From Burkholderia guangdongensis (GTDB lineage Bacteria > Pseudomonadota > Gammaproteobacteria > Burkholderiales > Burkholderiaceae), in NCBI RefSeq assembly GCF_013403875.1, contig NZ_JACBNX010000009.1, forward strand, positions 1 to 64,000: a stretch of DNA of 64,000 nucleotides, written 5' to 3'. The position numbers and the translations under genes were made by a program. The notes beneath the pieces were generated by a model, which made no database searches, had not been told where the DNA came from, and saw nothing but the letters and a program-made list of their open reading frames with translations. Below, piece after piece: positions 48,174 through 56,703 of the stretch; the stretch's first letter is position 1; each line of letters begins with the position of its first letter.

Positions 48174-49373
48174 TCATGCCGGCGCGCCCTCGTCGGCCGG
48201 CTGCGCGATCCCGAACACCTGGCGCAGGTACGCGAGATACGCCTTGTCGTCGCACATGCTCTTGCCCGGCGAATCGGACAGCTTCGCGACCGGCTGCCCG
48301 TTGCAGCGGACCATCTTGATCACGATCTGCAGCGGCACGTAGCCGAGATCGTTCGTCAGGTTCGTGCCGACGCCGAACGCGAGCTTGCAGCGGCCGCGAA
48401 AGCGTTCGTACAGCTGCATCACCTTCGGGATGTCGAGCGCATCGGAGAACACGAGCACCTTCGTGCGCGGGTCGCAGCGGTTCGCGTCGTAGTGGCTGAT
48501 CATCCGCTCGCCCCATTCGAACGGATCGCCGGAATCATGGCGCGCGCCGTCGAACAGCTTGCAGAAATACATGTCGAAGTCGCGCAGGAACGCGTCCATC
48601 CCGTAGACGTCGGACAGCGCGATCCCGAGGTCGCCGCGATATTCCTTCGCCCACATCTCGAGGCCGTAGATCTGCGAGTCGCGCAGCCGCGGCCCGAGCG
48701 CCTGGCACGCCTGCAGGTATTCGTGCGCCATTGTGCCGAGCGGCGTGATCCCGTGCTTCATCGCGTAGAACACGTTGCTCGTGCCGGCGAACTGCGGGCC
48801 GAGATCGTCGCGCAGCGTCAGCGCGACCTCCTCGTGCCACTCCTTCGAGAAGCGGCGCCGCGTGCCGTAGTCGGCGATCTTGCAGTCGGCGAACGCCGGC
48901 TTCGCGCCGAGCAGCTGGATCTTCTCGCGCAGCCGCTCGCGGCCTTCGCGGTAGTCGGGGTTGCGCTGCGTGTTGCGGAAGTACACCTCGTTGACGATCG
49001 CGAGCACCGGAATCTCGAACAGGATCGTGTGCAGCCACGGCCCCTGGATCTCGATGTCGATCTCGCCGTTGCCCTTCGGCGACGGCTGGATCGAGATGTA
49101 CTTCTCGCTCAGGTGAAAGAGCGCGAGAAAGTCGACGAAATCGCTCTTGATGAAGCGCATCCGGCGCAGGTAGTCGAGCTCGTCGTCGGTGAAGCGCAGC
49201 CGGCAGAGGTCGCGCACCTCGTCGCGGATCTCGTCGATGTACGGGACGAGATCGATGCCGGGCGTGCGGCACCTGAAGCGGTATTCGACGCTGGCGGCGG
49301 GAAAGTGATGCAGGACGACCTGCATCATCGTGAACTTGTACAGGTCCGTGTCGAGCAGCGAAGTGATGATCAT
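48174..49373 (-). CDS. pncB: Nicotinate phosphoribosyltransferase
   Basis: A 399-residue enzyme making nicotinate mononucleotide from nicotinate and PRPP for NAD salvage. Start [18 protein letters not shown] is diagnostic. The histidine phosphorylated in the family lies in [15 protein letters not shown], and [10 protein letters not shown] is the PRPP-binding stretch. Full length; no nudC or nadE neighbours here. Confidence 0.97.
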   Translation of the reverse strand: MIITSLLDTDLYKFTMMQVVLHHFPAASVEYRFRCRTPGIDLVPYIDEIRDEVRDLCRLRFTDDELDYLRRMRFIKSDFVDFLALFHLSEKYISIQPSPKGNGEIDIEIQGPWLHTILFEIPVLAIVNEVYFRNTQRNPDYREGRERLREKIQLLGAKPAFADCKIADYGTRRRFSKEWHEEVALTLRDDLGPQFAGTSNVFYAMKHGITPLGTMAHEYLQACQALGPRLRDSQIYGLEMWAKEYRGDLGIALSDVYGMDAFLRDFDMYFCKLFDGARHDSGDPFEWGERMISHYDANRCDPRTKVLVFSDALDIPKVMQLYERFRGRCKLAFGVGTNLTNDLGYVPLQIVIKMVRCNGQPVAKLSDSPGKSMCDDKAYLAYLRQVFGIAQPADEGAPA

Positions 49374-49700
49374 GATGGCGAGCGCCGAAAGCGGAACCCG
49401 GCCCGGCGCACCGCGCGCCGCCCGGTCTGTCGGCCATGTTACCCGAATGCGGGACCGACCACCGCCGTTCGCCGCGCTTCGCCCCCTTCGCCGCGCTTCG
49501 CCCCCTTCGCCGCGATTGCCGCGATTGCCGCGATTGCCGCGCGCACGGTGCGCGGACGCCGCCGGCCGCGCTCATAAACTAATCACGAATCGATCTAAGC
49601 CGGATGGCCGGGTGCTGGATGCGGGTTTTGCGCATCAGTTACAATGCCGCTTTTGGCGACCGCGCGCGCCGTCCCCCCGATACCCCGCAGGAGCGTTTTG
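49374..49700. other. Divergent pncB-fdxA intergenic region (327 bp)
   Basis: No gene recognised. It contains tandem repeats: CGCCGCGCTTCGCCCCCTT twice (49470-49488, 49489-49507), then GCCGCGATT three times (49509-49535). A TACAAT hexamer at 49640-49645, without a good -35, is a possible fdxA -10 box. Confidence 0.6.
49470..49535. repeat. 19-bp x2 and 9-bp x3 tandem repeats upstream of fdxA
   Basis: Two exact 19-bp copies are followed directly by three exact 9-bp copies (GCCGCGATT). The arrays are adjacent, the second beginning with the same GCCGCG core. Confidence 0.85.
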
Positions 49701-50024
49701 ATGACTCACGTTGTGACCGAAGGCTGCATCAAGTGCAAATACACGGATTGCGTCGATGTGTGCCCGGTGGATTGCTTCCGTGAAGGTCCCAACTTTCTCG
49801 CCATCGATCCGGACGAGTGCATCGACTGCGCGGTGTGCGTCGCCGAGTGTCCGACGAACGCGATCTACGCGGAAGAAGACGTTCCGGGCGATCAGCAGCA
49901 GTTCACCGCGCTGAACGCCGAGCTCGCGAAGAACTGGCCGTCGATCACGAAGACGAAGCCGGCGCCCACCGACGCGGACGAATGGAAGGACGTGCAGGAC
50001 AAACTGCATCTGCTCGAGCGCTGA
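49701..50024 (+). CDS. fdxA: 7Fe ferredoxin (3Fe-4S/4Fe-4S)
   Basis: A 107-residue ferredoxin of the FdxA family. The N-terminal motif [18 protein letters not shown] lacks the second Cys position of a full 4Fe motif and so gives the [3Fe-4S] site; [12 protein letters not shown] gives the [4Fe-4S] site. The ATG at 49701 has GGAG 9-10 bp upstream. A low-potential electron carrier of the cytoplasm. Confidence 0.97.
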   Translation: MTHVVTEGCIKCKYTDCVDVCPVDCFREGPNFLAIDPDECIDCAVCVAECPTNAIYAEEDVPGDQQQFTALNAELAKNWPSITKTKPAPTDADEWKDVQDKLHLLER

Positions 50025-50079
50025 GCCGGGCCACCGAGCACCGGAAACGGAAATCCGGTCGCCTGAGCAAACAAAGATG

Positions 50080-50108
50080 TTGACAGGCTGACGGATACTC
50101 CATAAAAT
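50080..50108 (+). promoter_or_regulatory. tRNA-Asn promoter
   Basis: TTGACA (50080-50085), 17-bp spacer, TAAAAT (50103-50108), then CTCGCTTCTCTGCTG (50109-50123), identical over 15 nt to the rrn promoter's post -10 region. The tRNA starts at 50129. Confidence 0.9.
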
Positions 50109-50128
50109 CTCGCTTCTCTGCTGTTTGT

Positions 50129-50204
50129 TCCCCGATAGCTCAGTCGGTAGAGCGCCGGACTGTTAATCCGTAGGTCCCTGGTTCGAGCCCAGGTCGGGGA
50201 GCCA
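50129..50204 (+). tRNA. tRNA-Asn(GTT), first copy
   Basis: TCCCCGATAGCTC...TCGGGGA-G-CCA, a 76-nt cloverleaf with encoded CCA. The anticodon loop CTGTTAA gives GTT. Confidence 0.97.
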
Positions 50205-50216
50205 AAGAATGCAAAG

Positions 50217-50238
50217 GCCCGTTGCTGACGGGCTTTTT
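50217..50238 (+). terminator. Intrinsic terminator after the first tRNA-Asn
   Basis: GCCCGT-TGCTG-ACGGGC-TTTTT, 12 bp past the tRNA. It stands between the two tRNA-Asn copies. Confidence 0.85.
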
Positions 50239-50266
50239 CATGAACGCAAACGCAGAACCGATTTAT

Positions 50267-50342
50267 TCCCCGATAGCTCAGTCGGTAGAGCGCCGGACTG
50301 TTAATCCGTAGGTCCCTGGTTCGAGCCCAGGTCGGGGAGCCA
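50267..50342 (+). tRNA. tRNA-Asn(GTT), second copy
   Basis: 76 nt, identical to the first copy including CCA. I see no separate TTGACA promoter in the 28 bp after the first terminator, so its expression would depend on read-through. Confidence 0.97.
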
Positions 50343-50352
50343 AACAGCGAAA

Positions 50353-50376
50353 GGCCCGTCAGATGACGGGCCTTTT
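50353..50376 (+). terminator. Intrinsic terminator after the second tRNA-Asn
   Basis: GGCCCGTC-AGAT-GACGGGCC-TTTT. It is a close relative of the terminator after the first copy, supporting duplication of a tRNA-plus-terminator unit. Confidence 0.88.
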
Positions 50377-50458
50377 GTCTTTCCGGGCCGTCGGCCGCAC
50401 GCGGGCCGAGGCGCGTGCTAGAGTCTTCTCCCCCAAGCCTTTCTCGTTCGCCTCGCCG

Positions 50459-50941
50459 ATGATCCCCCGCTTCCTCGCCGCCGCGCTGCTGACTTCCCTG
50501 ACTTTGGCGCTCGCCGCCTCCCCCGCCGTCGCCGAGGAAGTCGGCAGCGTCAACACCCACTTCCGCCTGACGGGCTCCGACCGCGTCGTCGTCGAAGCGT
50601 ACGACGATCCGCTCGTCGCCGGCATCACCTGCTACGTATCGCGCGCGCGCACCGGCGGTGTCAAGGGCACGCTCGGTCTCGCCGAGGATCCGACCGAGGC
50701 GTCGATCGCGTGCCGGCAGGTCGGGCCGCTGCGCTTCACCGGGTCGCTCAAGCAGCAGACCGACGTGTTCAGCGAGCGCATGTCGCTGATCTTCAAGACG
50801 CTGCATGTCGTGCGCATCGTCGACAAGGCGCGCAACACGCTCGTCTATCTGACCTACAGCGACCGCATCGTCAACGGCAGCCCGAAGAACAGCGTGACCG
50901 CGGTCCCGGTGCCGGCCTCGATGCCGATTCCGGTCAAATGA
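50459..50941 (+). CDS. creA: CreA family periplasmic protein
   Basis: 160 residues with a signal peptide (…LAASPAVA|EEVGSV, ~residue 24) and the conserved CreA core VEAYDDPLVAGITCYVSRARTGGVKG and ASIACRQVGPL. E. coli CreA has 157 residues and unknown function. The start at 50459 begins the signal peptide; the frame opens earlier without signal features. Its stop region overlaps a possible early start (50938) of the AraC gene. Confidence 0.88.
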   Translation: MIPRFLAAALLTSLTLALAASPAVAEEVGSVNTHFRLTGSDRVVVEAYDDPLVAGITCYVSRARTGGVKGTLGLAEDPTEASIACRQVGPLRFTGSLKQQTDVFSERMSLIFKTLHVVRIVDKARNTLVYLTYSDRIVNGSPKNSVTAVPVPASMPIPVK

Positions 50942-51015
50942 CCGCGCGGCGCGCAGCCCGATGCACGCCGGTCTACACTGTCTTTTTCCCGCTCGCCCCG
51001 CCCACCCCGCCGGCC

Positions 51016-51843
51016 ATGCCCGCCGCCCGCTTCCGCGATTCCGCCCGCTACTGGCGCACGCCGCTCTTGCCCGACGCCGAACTCGTGACCGCCGAGTATC
51101 GCGAGCACGCATTCGCGCCGCACTGGCACGACGCGTATACGATCCCGCTGATCGAGGCCGGCGCGCAACGCTATACGTATCGCGGCAGCGGCTACGTCGC
51201 CGAAGCCGGCACCGTGCCCTTCATCAATCCGGGCGAAGTCCACACCGGTTCGCGCGCGACCGACGACGGCTGGCGCTATCGCGTCGTGTATGTGCCCGTG
51301 CCGTTCCTCCATGAACTTGCCAACTCGCTCGCCGGCCAACCGCAGGACGCCCCCTGGTTAGCGCCCGGCGTCATCCGCGACCCCGATTTCGCGCGGCGCC
51401 TCGCGGCGGCGCACCGGCTGCTCGAGGCCGGCGCTGATCCGCTCGTCGCCGAAACCGCGATGCTCGACGCGTTCTCGACGCTGCTCGTGCGGCACGCGCA
51501 GAATCCGCCGCCGAACCGGCCGGTCACGGCCGACCACGCGCGCGTCGACGCGATGCGCGAGCGGCTCGCCGCCGACCTGAGCGCGCCCGTCACGCTGACC
51601 GAGCTCGGCGCGGCGGTCGACCTGTCGCCGTTCCACGCGGCGCGCCTGTTCGCGCGCACGGCCGGCATGCCGCCGCACGCGTGGCGCAACCAGCTCCGGC
51701 TGCAGCGCGCGCTCGCGCCGCTGCGCGCGGGCGCGTCCGTCGCCGACGTCGCGGCCGCGGTCGGCTTCACCGATCAGAGCCATTTCACGCGGCACTTCAA
51801 GCGGATGTTCGGCGTGCCGCCGGGCCGCTGGCAGGCACGCTGA
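51016..51843 (+). CDS. AraC family transcriptional regulator
   Basis: 275 residues: an N-terminal AraC-type cupin (HWHDAYTIPLIEAGAQRYTYRG...GTVPFINPGEVHTG) and C-terminal double helix-turn-helix (~180-275; VTLTELGAAVDLSPFHAARLFARTAGMPPHAW and SVADVAAAVGFTDQSHFTRHFKRMFGVPPGRW). It lies immediately upstream of azlCD on the same strand; AraC-azlCD pairs are common, so it probably regulates branched-chain amino-acid export. A start at 50938, overlapping creA, would add 26 residues. Confidence 0.93.
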   Translation: MPAARFRDSARYWRTPLLPDAELVTAEYREHAFAPHWHDAYTIPLIEAGAQRYTYRGSGYVAEAGTVPFINPGEVHTGSRATDDGWRYRVVYVPVPFLHELANSLAGQPQDAPWLAPGVIRDPDFARRLAAAHRLLEAGADPLVAETAMLDAFSTLLVRHAQNPPPNRPVTADHARVDAMRERLAADLSAPVTLTELGAAVDLSPFHAARLFARTAGMPPHAWRNQLRLQRALAPLRAGASVADVAAAVGFTDQSHFTRHFKRMFGVPPGRWQAR

Positions 51844-51939
51844 GCGCCACGCGCCGGAACAAGCGCGCCTGAAGCGCAGCAAGAACGTACAAGCGCCGCG
51901 CGCATCGAGCCGCTATCCTCCCGGCATGGAGGAATCGCC

Positions 51940-52689
51940 TTGAATCGCCCACCCGAACCCGCCCCGCGCCGCCCGCTCGACGAATGCGTCGACGGCGCGC
52001 GCGACACGATCCCGATGATGGTCGGCGCCGCCCCGTTCGGCGTGATCTTCGGCACGCTCGTGACCGCCGGCCCGCTGCATCCGTGGCACGGTGCGCTGAT
52101 GTCGCTCGCGGTCTTCGCGGGCTCGTCGCAGTTCATCGCGCTCGGCCTGATCGCCGGCGGCGCGGGCTTCGTCGTCGTGCTCGCGACGACGCTGATCGTG
52201 AACCTGCGCCATCTGCTGTACAGCGCGACGCTCGCGCCGTACGTCGCGCACCTGCCGCTGCGCTGGCGCGCGACGCTCGGCGCGCTGCTGACCGACGAGG
52301 TGTTCGCGGTCGCGTACGCGCACTACCGGCATTTCCCGGCGGGCAGCATCGGCCCGCATTATTTCCTCGGCTCCGGGCTCGCGATGTACGTGAACTGGCA
52401 GATCTGGACGATCGCCGGCCTCTGGTTCGGCGCCGCGTTCCCCGGGCTGCAATCGCTCGGCCTCGATTTCGCGATGGCCGCGACCTTCATCGCGATCGTC
52501 GTGCCGCAGCTCACGTCGCTGCGCTACGTCGCGGCCGCCTCAACCGCCGGCGCACTCGCGTATTTCTGGCAGGGCTGGCCTTACAAGCTCGGGCTGCTCG
52601 GCGCGGTCGCCGCGGGCGTCGCGGTCGGCGTCGCGCTGTCGCGGGTCGACCGGTCACGCACCGGCTCGCGCACGGAGGCCGCATCGTGA
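51940..52689 (+). CDS. azlC: AzlC family branched-chain amino acid exporter, large subunit
   Basis: A 249-residue inner-membrane protein with about six helices. Conserved GAAPFGVIFGTL, AGSSQFIALGLI, NLRHLLYSATLAPY and FLGSGLAMYVNWQ. With AzlD it forms the YgaZH-type exporter of valine and related amino acids. The start codon is TTG at 51940, supported by GGAGG 7-8 bp upstream and by AAT-CGC-CCA coding at once; ATG alternatives lie inside the conserved part. Confidence 0.94.
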   Translation: MNRPPEPAPRRPLDECVDGARDTIPMMVGAAPFGVIFGTLVTAGPLHPWHGALMSLAVFAGSSQFIALGLIAGGAGFVVVLATTLIVNLRHLLYSATLAPYVAHLPLRWRATLGALLTDEVFAVAYAHYRHFPAGSIGPHYFLGSGLAMYVNWQIWTIAGLWFGAAFPGLQSLGLDFAMAATFIAIVVPQLTSLRYVAAASTAGALAYFWQGWPYKLGLLGAVAAGVAVGVALSRVDRSRTGSRTEAAS

Positions 52690-53036
52690 CCTATCTGACC
52701 TATGCGCTGCTGATCCTCGGCATGGCCGTCATCACCTACGCGATCCGCACGACGCTGTTCCTGTTCGGCGAGCGCCTCGCGTTCCCGCCGCTCGTGCGCA
52801 CCGCGCTCGGCTTCGTCCCCGTCACCGTGCTGACCGCGATCATCGTGCCGATGGTCGTGTCGCCGCACGGCGGCACGGCCGAGCTCACGTGGCGCAATCC
52901 GCAGCTCGTCGGCGCGCTCGCGGCCGTGCTCGTGTCGGCAGCCACGCGCCGGCCGCTGCTGACGATCGCGATCGGCCTCGCGGTGTTCTTCTTCTGGCAG
53001 GGGGTCGTGCTGCCGCATGGCTGGCTGCCCGCGTAG
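52686..53036 (+). CDS. azlD: AzlD family branched-chain amino acid exporter, small subunit
   Basis: A 116-residue membrane protein with three to four helices (TYALLILGMAVITYAIRTTLFLFGERLAFPPLV). The GTG start at 52686 overlaps the azlC stop (GTGA), so subunits are made in step. Confidence 0.94.
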   Translation: MTYLTYALLILGMAVITYAIRTTLFLFGERLAFPPLVRTALGFVPVTVLTAIIVPMVVSPHGGTAELTWRNPQLVGALAAVLVSAATRRPLLTIAIGLAVFFFWQGVVLPHGWLPA

Positions 53037-53052
53037 ACGCGCCAGACCTTCA

Positions 53053-53072
53053 GAGGCGCCCCGGGGCGCCTC
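53053..53072. terminator. 20-bp perfect palindrome after azlD
   Basis: GAGGCGCC-CCGG-GGCGCCTC, 16 bp past the azlD stop and followed by AAGTTTCG. The strong stem suggests a terminator, though the T-run is short. Confidence 0.6.
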
Positions 53073-53245
53073 AAGTTTCGCGCGGCGCGGCCGATAAATG
53101 GCTGAAGAGACTGAAGACCCGGGCTGAAGACCCGCCACCGGCCGCGGCGAATACCGGTCTTGCCGACTTCGCGGCCGCCACCGGGGCGCGCGCGTCGCCG
53201 CGCCGGCCGACATCCGGCGAACGCGGGCCGCCATCGAGACGATTC

Positions 53246-54019
53246 ATGGGCCAGATCACCGTCACTCTGAAGGAAGACACCCTCGCGTCGCTGCGCAAGG
53301 AATTCGATGCGTTCGTCCGCGTCACGCAGAAGCTCGACCCGCAGTTCGCGACGCCGTCGTTCGAGGATTTCCTGCGCGCGAAGCTGCTCGACAGCATGGT
53401 GCCGCTGACCGAGCACGCGGTCGAGCGAATGCTGAAGGGCGGCAGCTACGCGTGGGCGAAGCGCACGCTGGACAAGGAATTTCCGGACGTCGTCGCGATC
53501 CTGATGCGGCAGGCCGGCGAATTCGGCTTCGGCTTCGCGTCGCGCGCCGAATGGACGCCGGAGGAACGCGTGAAGGCGTGTCGCGACTGGGCGCGCGCGA
53601 TCGTCACCGATGCGCAGGGCGACGCCGCGCTCATCGATCCGCTCGCCGCGCAGATCAAGGGCGCGGTGCAGGATATCCAGGCACTCGAGGAGCAGATGCA
53701 GACGCCCGCGTGGCGCCTCGCGGAATCGCTGCGGCAGCGGATCTACGAAGCGAAGCTCGCGTGCGAGATGAGCACCGGCAGCACCGCGCGCGACAAGCTC
53801 GGCGAGCTGCGCGGGCTGTTGCGGCTCGGGCTCTCGCACGGCTCGTTCCAGAAGCAGGAGGCGCAGCAGATCCTCGAGTATCTGCGGCTCCTGAAGCCGG
53901 AGATCTTCGTCGACGAGCCGGACGACGTCTTCGCGCGCCTCGCCGCGTGGCTGCGCCGCGTGTTCACGGCCCCGCCGCCGGCGCGCGTGGATCCGGCCCG
54001 GAACCAGCGGCCGCGCTGA
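53246..54019 (+). CDS. Conserved-looking soluble protein, function unknown
   Basis: 257 residues that I do not recognise. The N-terminus (ITVTLKEDTLASLRKEFDAFV) looks like a beta-strand plus helix, as in ribbon-helix-helix proteins; the rest is predicted mainly helical with a Gln/Glu-rich coiled-coil stretch (~125-150) and a Pro/Arg-rich end. No signal peptide or membrane helix. Third-position GC matches neighbours, so it is a resident gene. The frame is open upstream, but ATG 53246 starts the structured part. 13-bp repeats begin at its stop codon. Confidence 0.75.
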   Translation: MGQITVTLKEDTLASLRKEFDAFVRVTQKLDPQFATPSFEDFLRAKLLDSMVPLTEHAVERMLKGGSYAWAKRTLDKEFPDVVAILMRQAGEFGFGFASRAEWTPEERVKACRDWARAIVTDAQGDAALIDPLAAQIKGAVQDIQALEEQMQTPAWRLAESLRQRIYEAKLACEMSTGSTARDKLGELRGLLRLGLSHGSFQKQEAQQILEYLRLLKPEIFVDEPDDVFARLAAWLRRVFTAPPPARVDPARNQRPR

Positions 54020-54055
54020 GCGGCCATACTGAGCGGCCACACCGAGCGGCCGCGA
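54017..54055. repeat. Three 13-bp repeats starting at a stop codon
   Basis: TGAGCGGCCATAC, TGAGCGGCCACAC, CGAGCGGCCGCGA. The first TGA is the stop codon of the preceding gene, and the second unit repeats an in-register TGA. Confidence 0.8.
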
Positions 54056-54110
54056 AAGCCGCCGGGGCACCACCGCCGCGCCGGGCCGGCGGAACCGCCG
54101 GCGCACGACG

Positions 54111-54151
54111 AAACGAAAACGGCCCGGCCCGCTGCAAGCGAAACCGGGCCG
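54111..54151 (-). terminator. Intrinsic terminator of the Gly/Ala-rich exported protein gene
   Basis: On the minus strand CGGCCCGG (54144-54151) pairs with CCGGGCCG (54120-54127) and is followed by TTTTCGTTT. It lies 64 bp past the stop. Confidence 0.75.
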
Positions 54152-54215
54152 CCCGACCACCACCGGCACGACGGGCCTTCCGGGGCGACCGTCATGCCGG
54201 CGACGGGACCGGCAC

Positions 54216-54731
54216 TTACTGCGCGGCGCCTTGCGCCGACGCCGAGCCCTTCAAGCCGACCGACGCACCGCCCTGCAGCGAGGTCGCGCTGTCGAGCGCT
54301 TCGCCCGCCTTCGCCTTCGCGCCGCCGACGACGTCGCCCGCGGTTTCCTTCGCGCCCGCGACGTGGTTCTTCGCGGCGCCCGCGACGTGCTTCACGTGCT
54401 TCTTCACCGAATGGACCGCACCCGATGCGGTGTCCTTCGCCGATTCGGCCGTCGAACTCAGCGCGTTCGTCGCGCCGCCGACCACGTTGCCCGCTGCCGC
54501 GCCGACACCGCCGACCGCATTGCCGACACCGCTCACCGCGCCGCCGACGAGGCCGCCCGAACCGGCGGCGTTCGCGCCGGCGCCGGCCTGCGCACCCGCG
54601 CCCACGCCGAGCAGCGGCGTCTGCACCTGCGCACCGACGCCGGCCGAACCCTGTGCGCTCGTCTGCGCGAAGGCGGCCGTTGCAAACGCGGTCATCGCGG
54701 CACCGATCAGCATCGTACGAATCTTGGACAT
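54216..54731 (-). CDS. Exported Gly/Ala-rich protein with LEA-like segment
   Basis: 171 residues. A signal peptide (MSKIRTMLIGAAMTAFATAAFAQ) is followed by a Gly/Ala/Val-rich region with GxxxG spacing (GLVGGAVSGVGNAVGGVG), then an amphipathic Ala/Lys/Asp-rich segment (TAESAKDTASGAV...AKETAGDVVGGAKAKAGEALDSA) like stress-associated LEA/CsbD-type sequences. The ATG at 54731 has GAGGAGA upstream. Role unknown; perhaps envelope or desiccation stress. A sigma-E-like promoter is possible 90-115 bp upstream. Confidence 0.75.
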   Translation of the reverse strand: MSKIRTMLIGAAMTAFATAAFAQTSAQGSAGVGAQVQTPLLGVGAGAQAGAGANAAGSGGLVGGAVSGVGNAVGGVGAAAGNVVGGATNALSSTAESAKDTASGAVHSVKKHVKHVAGAAKNHVAGAKETAGDVVGGAKAKAGEALDSATSLQGGASVGLKGSASAQGAAQ

Positions 54732-55031
54732 GGCTATTCTCCTCAGGGAAGTTGTTGACGCGGACCGCATCGGCGCGGCCCGTCGCATTTCCCGCCGCGA
54801 TATGCGGCAGGTACGGCTAGAGACCGGGCGTTCGCGTTCAGGGTTCTCGAATCTCGCGGACTGTTACGTACCGTTTCAATTGCTGACAAATAGCTCACAG
54901 TATTTGACACTCTTACGCGCGGCGCCGGTTGACGGCCGCCGTGCATGCCATGTAAGCGCCCGCTCGCAACGCCGGCCGCGGTGCCTTATGATGCGAACCG
55001 TTCCGATTCGCGCAGTGCGCACCCTTTCGTC
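54732..55031. other. Divergent region between the exported-protein and S4 genes (300 bp)
   Basis: No gene recognised. On the minus strand GAACCC (54841-54846), 17-bp spacer and TCTCTA (54818-54823) weakly resemble an ECF sigma-E promoter (GAAC core). On the plus strand a TTGACA stands at 54904-54909 without a matching -10. Both calls are tentative. Confidence 0.4.
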
Positions 55032-55250
55032 ATGCCCAACCTGGATTTCAAGCTGACCGGCGAGTTCGTCGAGTTGCACAGCCTTCTCAAGATCACCGGC
55101 CTCGCGGACAGCGGCGGCACCGCGAAGATGATCGTCGCGTCCGGCGCGGTGAAGGTCGATGGCGCGGTCGAGCTGCGCAAGACCTGCAAGATCCGCGCGG
55201 GCCAGGTCGTGCTGCTCGGCGACACGCGGATCGCGGTGCACGAGGCCTGA
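55032..55250 (+). CDS. S4-domain RNA-binding protein (YbcJ-like)
   Basis: 72 residues, a lone S4 fold: [54 protein letters not shown]. YbcJ-type proteins bind RNA; the target is unknown. It lies two bases before the MATE gene. Confidence 0.9.
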   Translation: MPNLDFKLTGEFVELHSLLKITGLADSGGTAKMIVASGAVKVDGAVELRKTCKIRAGQVVLLGDTRIAVHEA

Positions 55251-55252
55251 CC

Positions 55253-56638
55253 ATGTCGCACTCCGGTCTCACGCGGACGGCCACCGCGCCGCCCTCCCTC
55301 TCCCGTCACGCAGCCGACACCGCGCGCCTCGCCGCGCCGCTCGCGATCGCCCAGCTGTCGCAGATGGCGATGAGCGTCACCGACACCGTGCTGCTCGGCG
55401 CGCTCGGCCCCGACGCACTCGCGGCCGGCGGCCTGGGCGCGAGCCTGTTCTTCGTCGTCGTGACCGTGCTGCAGGGCGTGCTGTCGTCGGTGAGCGTCAG
55501 CGTCGCGCACGCGCGCGGCGCGCAGGCCGACGACCGCGTGCCGCACATCTACTGGACCGGCGTGCTGCTGTCGGTGCTGCTCGCGGTGCCGGCGATCGCC
55601 GTGCTGTCGTTCGCGGAACCGCTGCTGCTGCTGTTCCACGAGCCGCCCACGCTCGCGCACAACGTCGGCGAATACGCGGCCGTGCTGCGCTTCGCGGCGC
55701 TCGGCAGCCTGATCGGCGTCGGGCTGATGCGCGCGTTCCTGCCCGCGATCGGCGCCGCGAAACGGCTGCTGTGGGTGTCGATCGCGACGGTCGGCATCAA
55801 CGCGGTGCTGAACTACGGGCTGATCCACGGCGCATTCGGGTTGCCGCGGCTCGGCTTCCTCGGCTCCGCGGTCGCGACGACGATCACGATCTGGCTCACG
55901 ACGCTCGCGCTCGTCTGGCTGCTGCACGGCCGGCGGCGCTTTCGCCATTTCGTGACCGCCGCGCGGCCGAAGCTGCCGCTGATGGGCGAGCTGCTCGGCA
56001 TCGGCTGGCCGGTCGCGATCACGTACGGCGTCGAGTCGACGCTGTTCCTCGCGACCGGGCTCACGATCGGCGTGCTCGGCGAAGCCGCGCTCGCCGCCCA
56101 CCAGATCGCGCTCAACGTCGCGGCGACCGCGTTCATGGTGCCGCTCGCGATCGGCCAGGCGGCGAACGTCCGCGTCGGCTACTGGGTCGGCGCCGGCGAG
56201 CCCGTCGCCGCGCGCCATGCGGGCTTCGTCGCGCTCGGGCTCGGCGTCGCGTTCATGTCGATGTCGGGGCTCGCGATGACCATCGCGCCGCATGCGATCG
56301 TCGGCCTGTACCTGAACCTCGACGATCCGGCCAACGCCGGCACCGTATCGCTCGCCGCGTCGCTGCTCGGGATCGCGGCGGTGTTCCAGATCGTCGACGG
56401 CATGCAGGCGGTCGGCTCCGGCTGCCTGCGCGGGCTGAAGGACACGCGCGTGCCGATGGTCGCGGCGATCGTCGGCTACTGGGGGATCGGCTTTCCGACC
56501 GGCTACTGGCTCGCGTTTCACGTCGGCTGGGGCGCACGCGGCCTCTGGTGGGGGCTCGCGGCCGGGCTCGCGAGCGTCGCGCTGCTGATGGCCTGGCGCT
56601 TTCACCGCAAGAGCGCGTCGCTCGTCACGGCCGCCTGA
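55253..56638 (+). CDS. MATE family multidrug efflux transporter (NorM-like)
   Basis: A 461-residue inner-membrane antiporter with two six-helix bundles. Typical stretches are [24 protein letters not shown] in helix 1, [17 protein letters not shown] at the start of the second half, and [22 protein letters not shown]. It exports cationic drugs using Na+ or H+ gradients. ATG 55253 is two bases after the S4 gene. Confidence 0.93.
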   Translation: MSHSGLTRTATAPPSLSRHAADTARLAAPLAIAQLSQMAMSVTDTVLLGALGPDALAAGGLGASLFFVVVTVLQGVLSSVSVSVAHARGAQADDRVPHIYWTGVLLSVLLAVPAIAVLSFAEPLLLLFHEPPTLAHNVGEYAAVLRFAALGSLIGVGLMRAFLPAIGAAKRLLWVSIATVGINAVLNYGLIHGAFGLPRLGFLGSAVATTITIWLTTLALVWLLHGRRRFRHFVTAARPKLPLMGELLGIGWPVAITYGVESTLFLATGLTIGVLGEAALAAHQIALNVAATAFMVPLAIGQAANVRVGYWVGAGEPVAARHAGFVALGLGVAFMSMSGLAMTIAPHAIVGLYLNLDDPANAGTVSLAASLLGIAAVFQIVDGMQAVGSGCLRGLKDTRVPMVAAIVGYWGIGFPTGYWLAFHVGWGARGLWWGLAAGLASVALLMAWRFHRKSASLVTAA

Positions 56639-56703
56639 ACCAGCGGCGCAATTCCTTCGGCGGCGCTATCCTAGCGCCAGTTCAGGCCAACAAGGAGCGC
56701 ATC

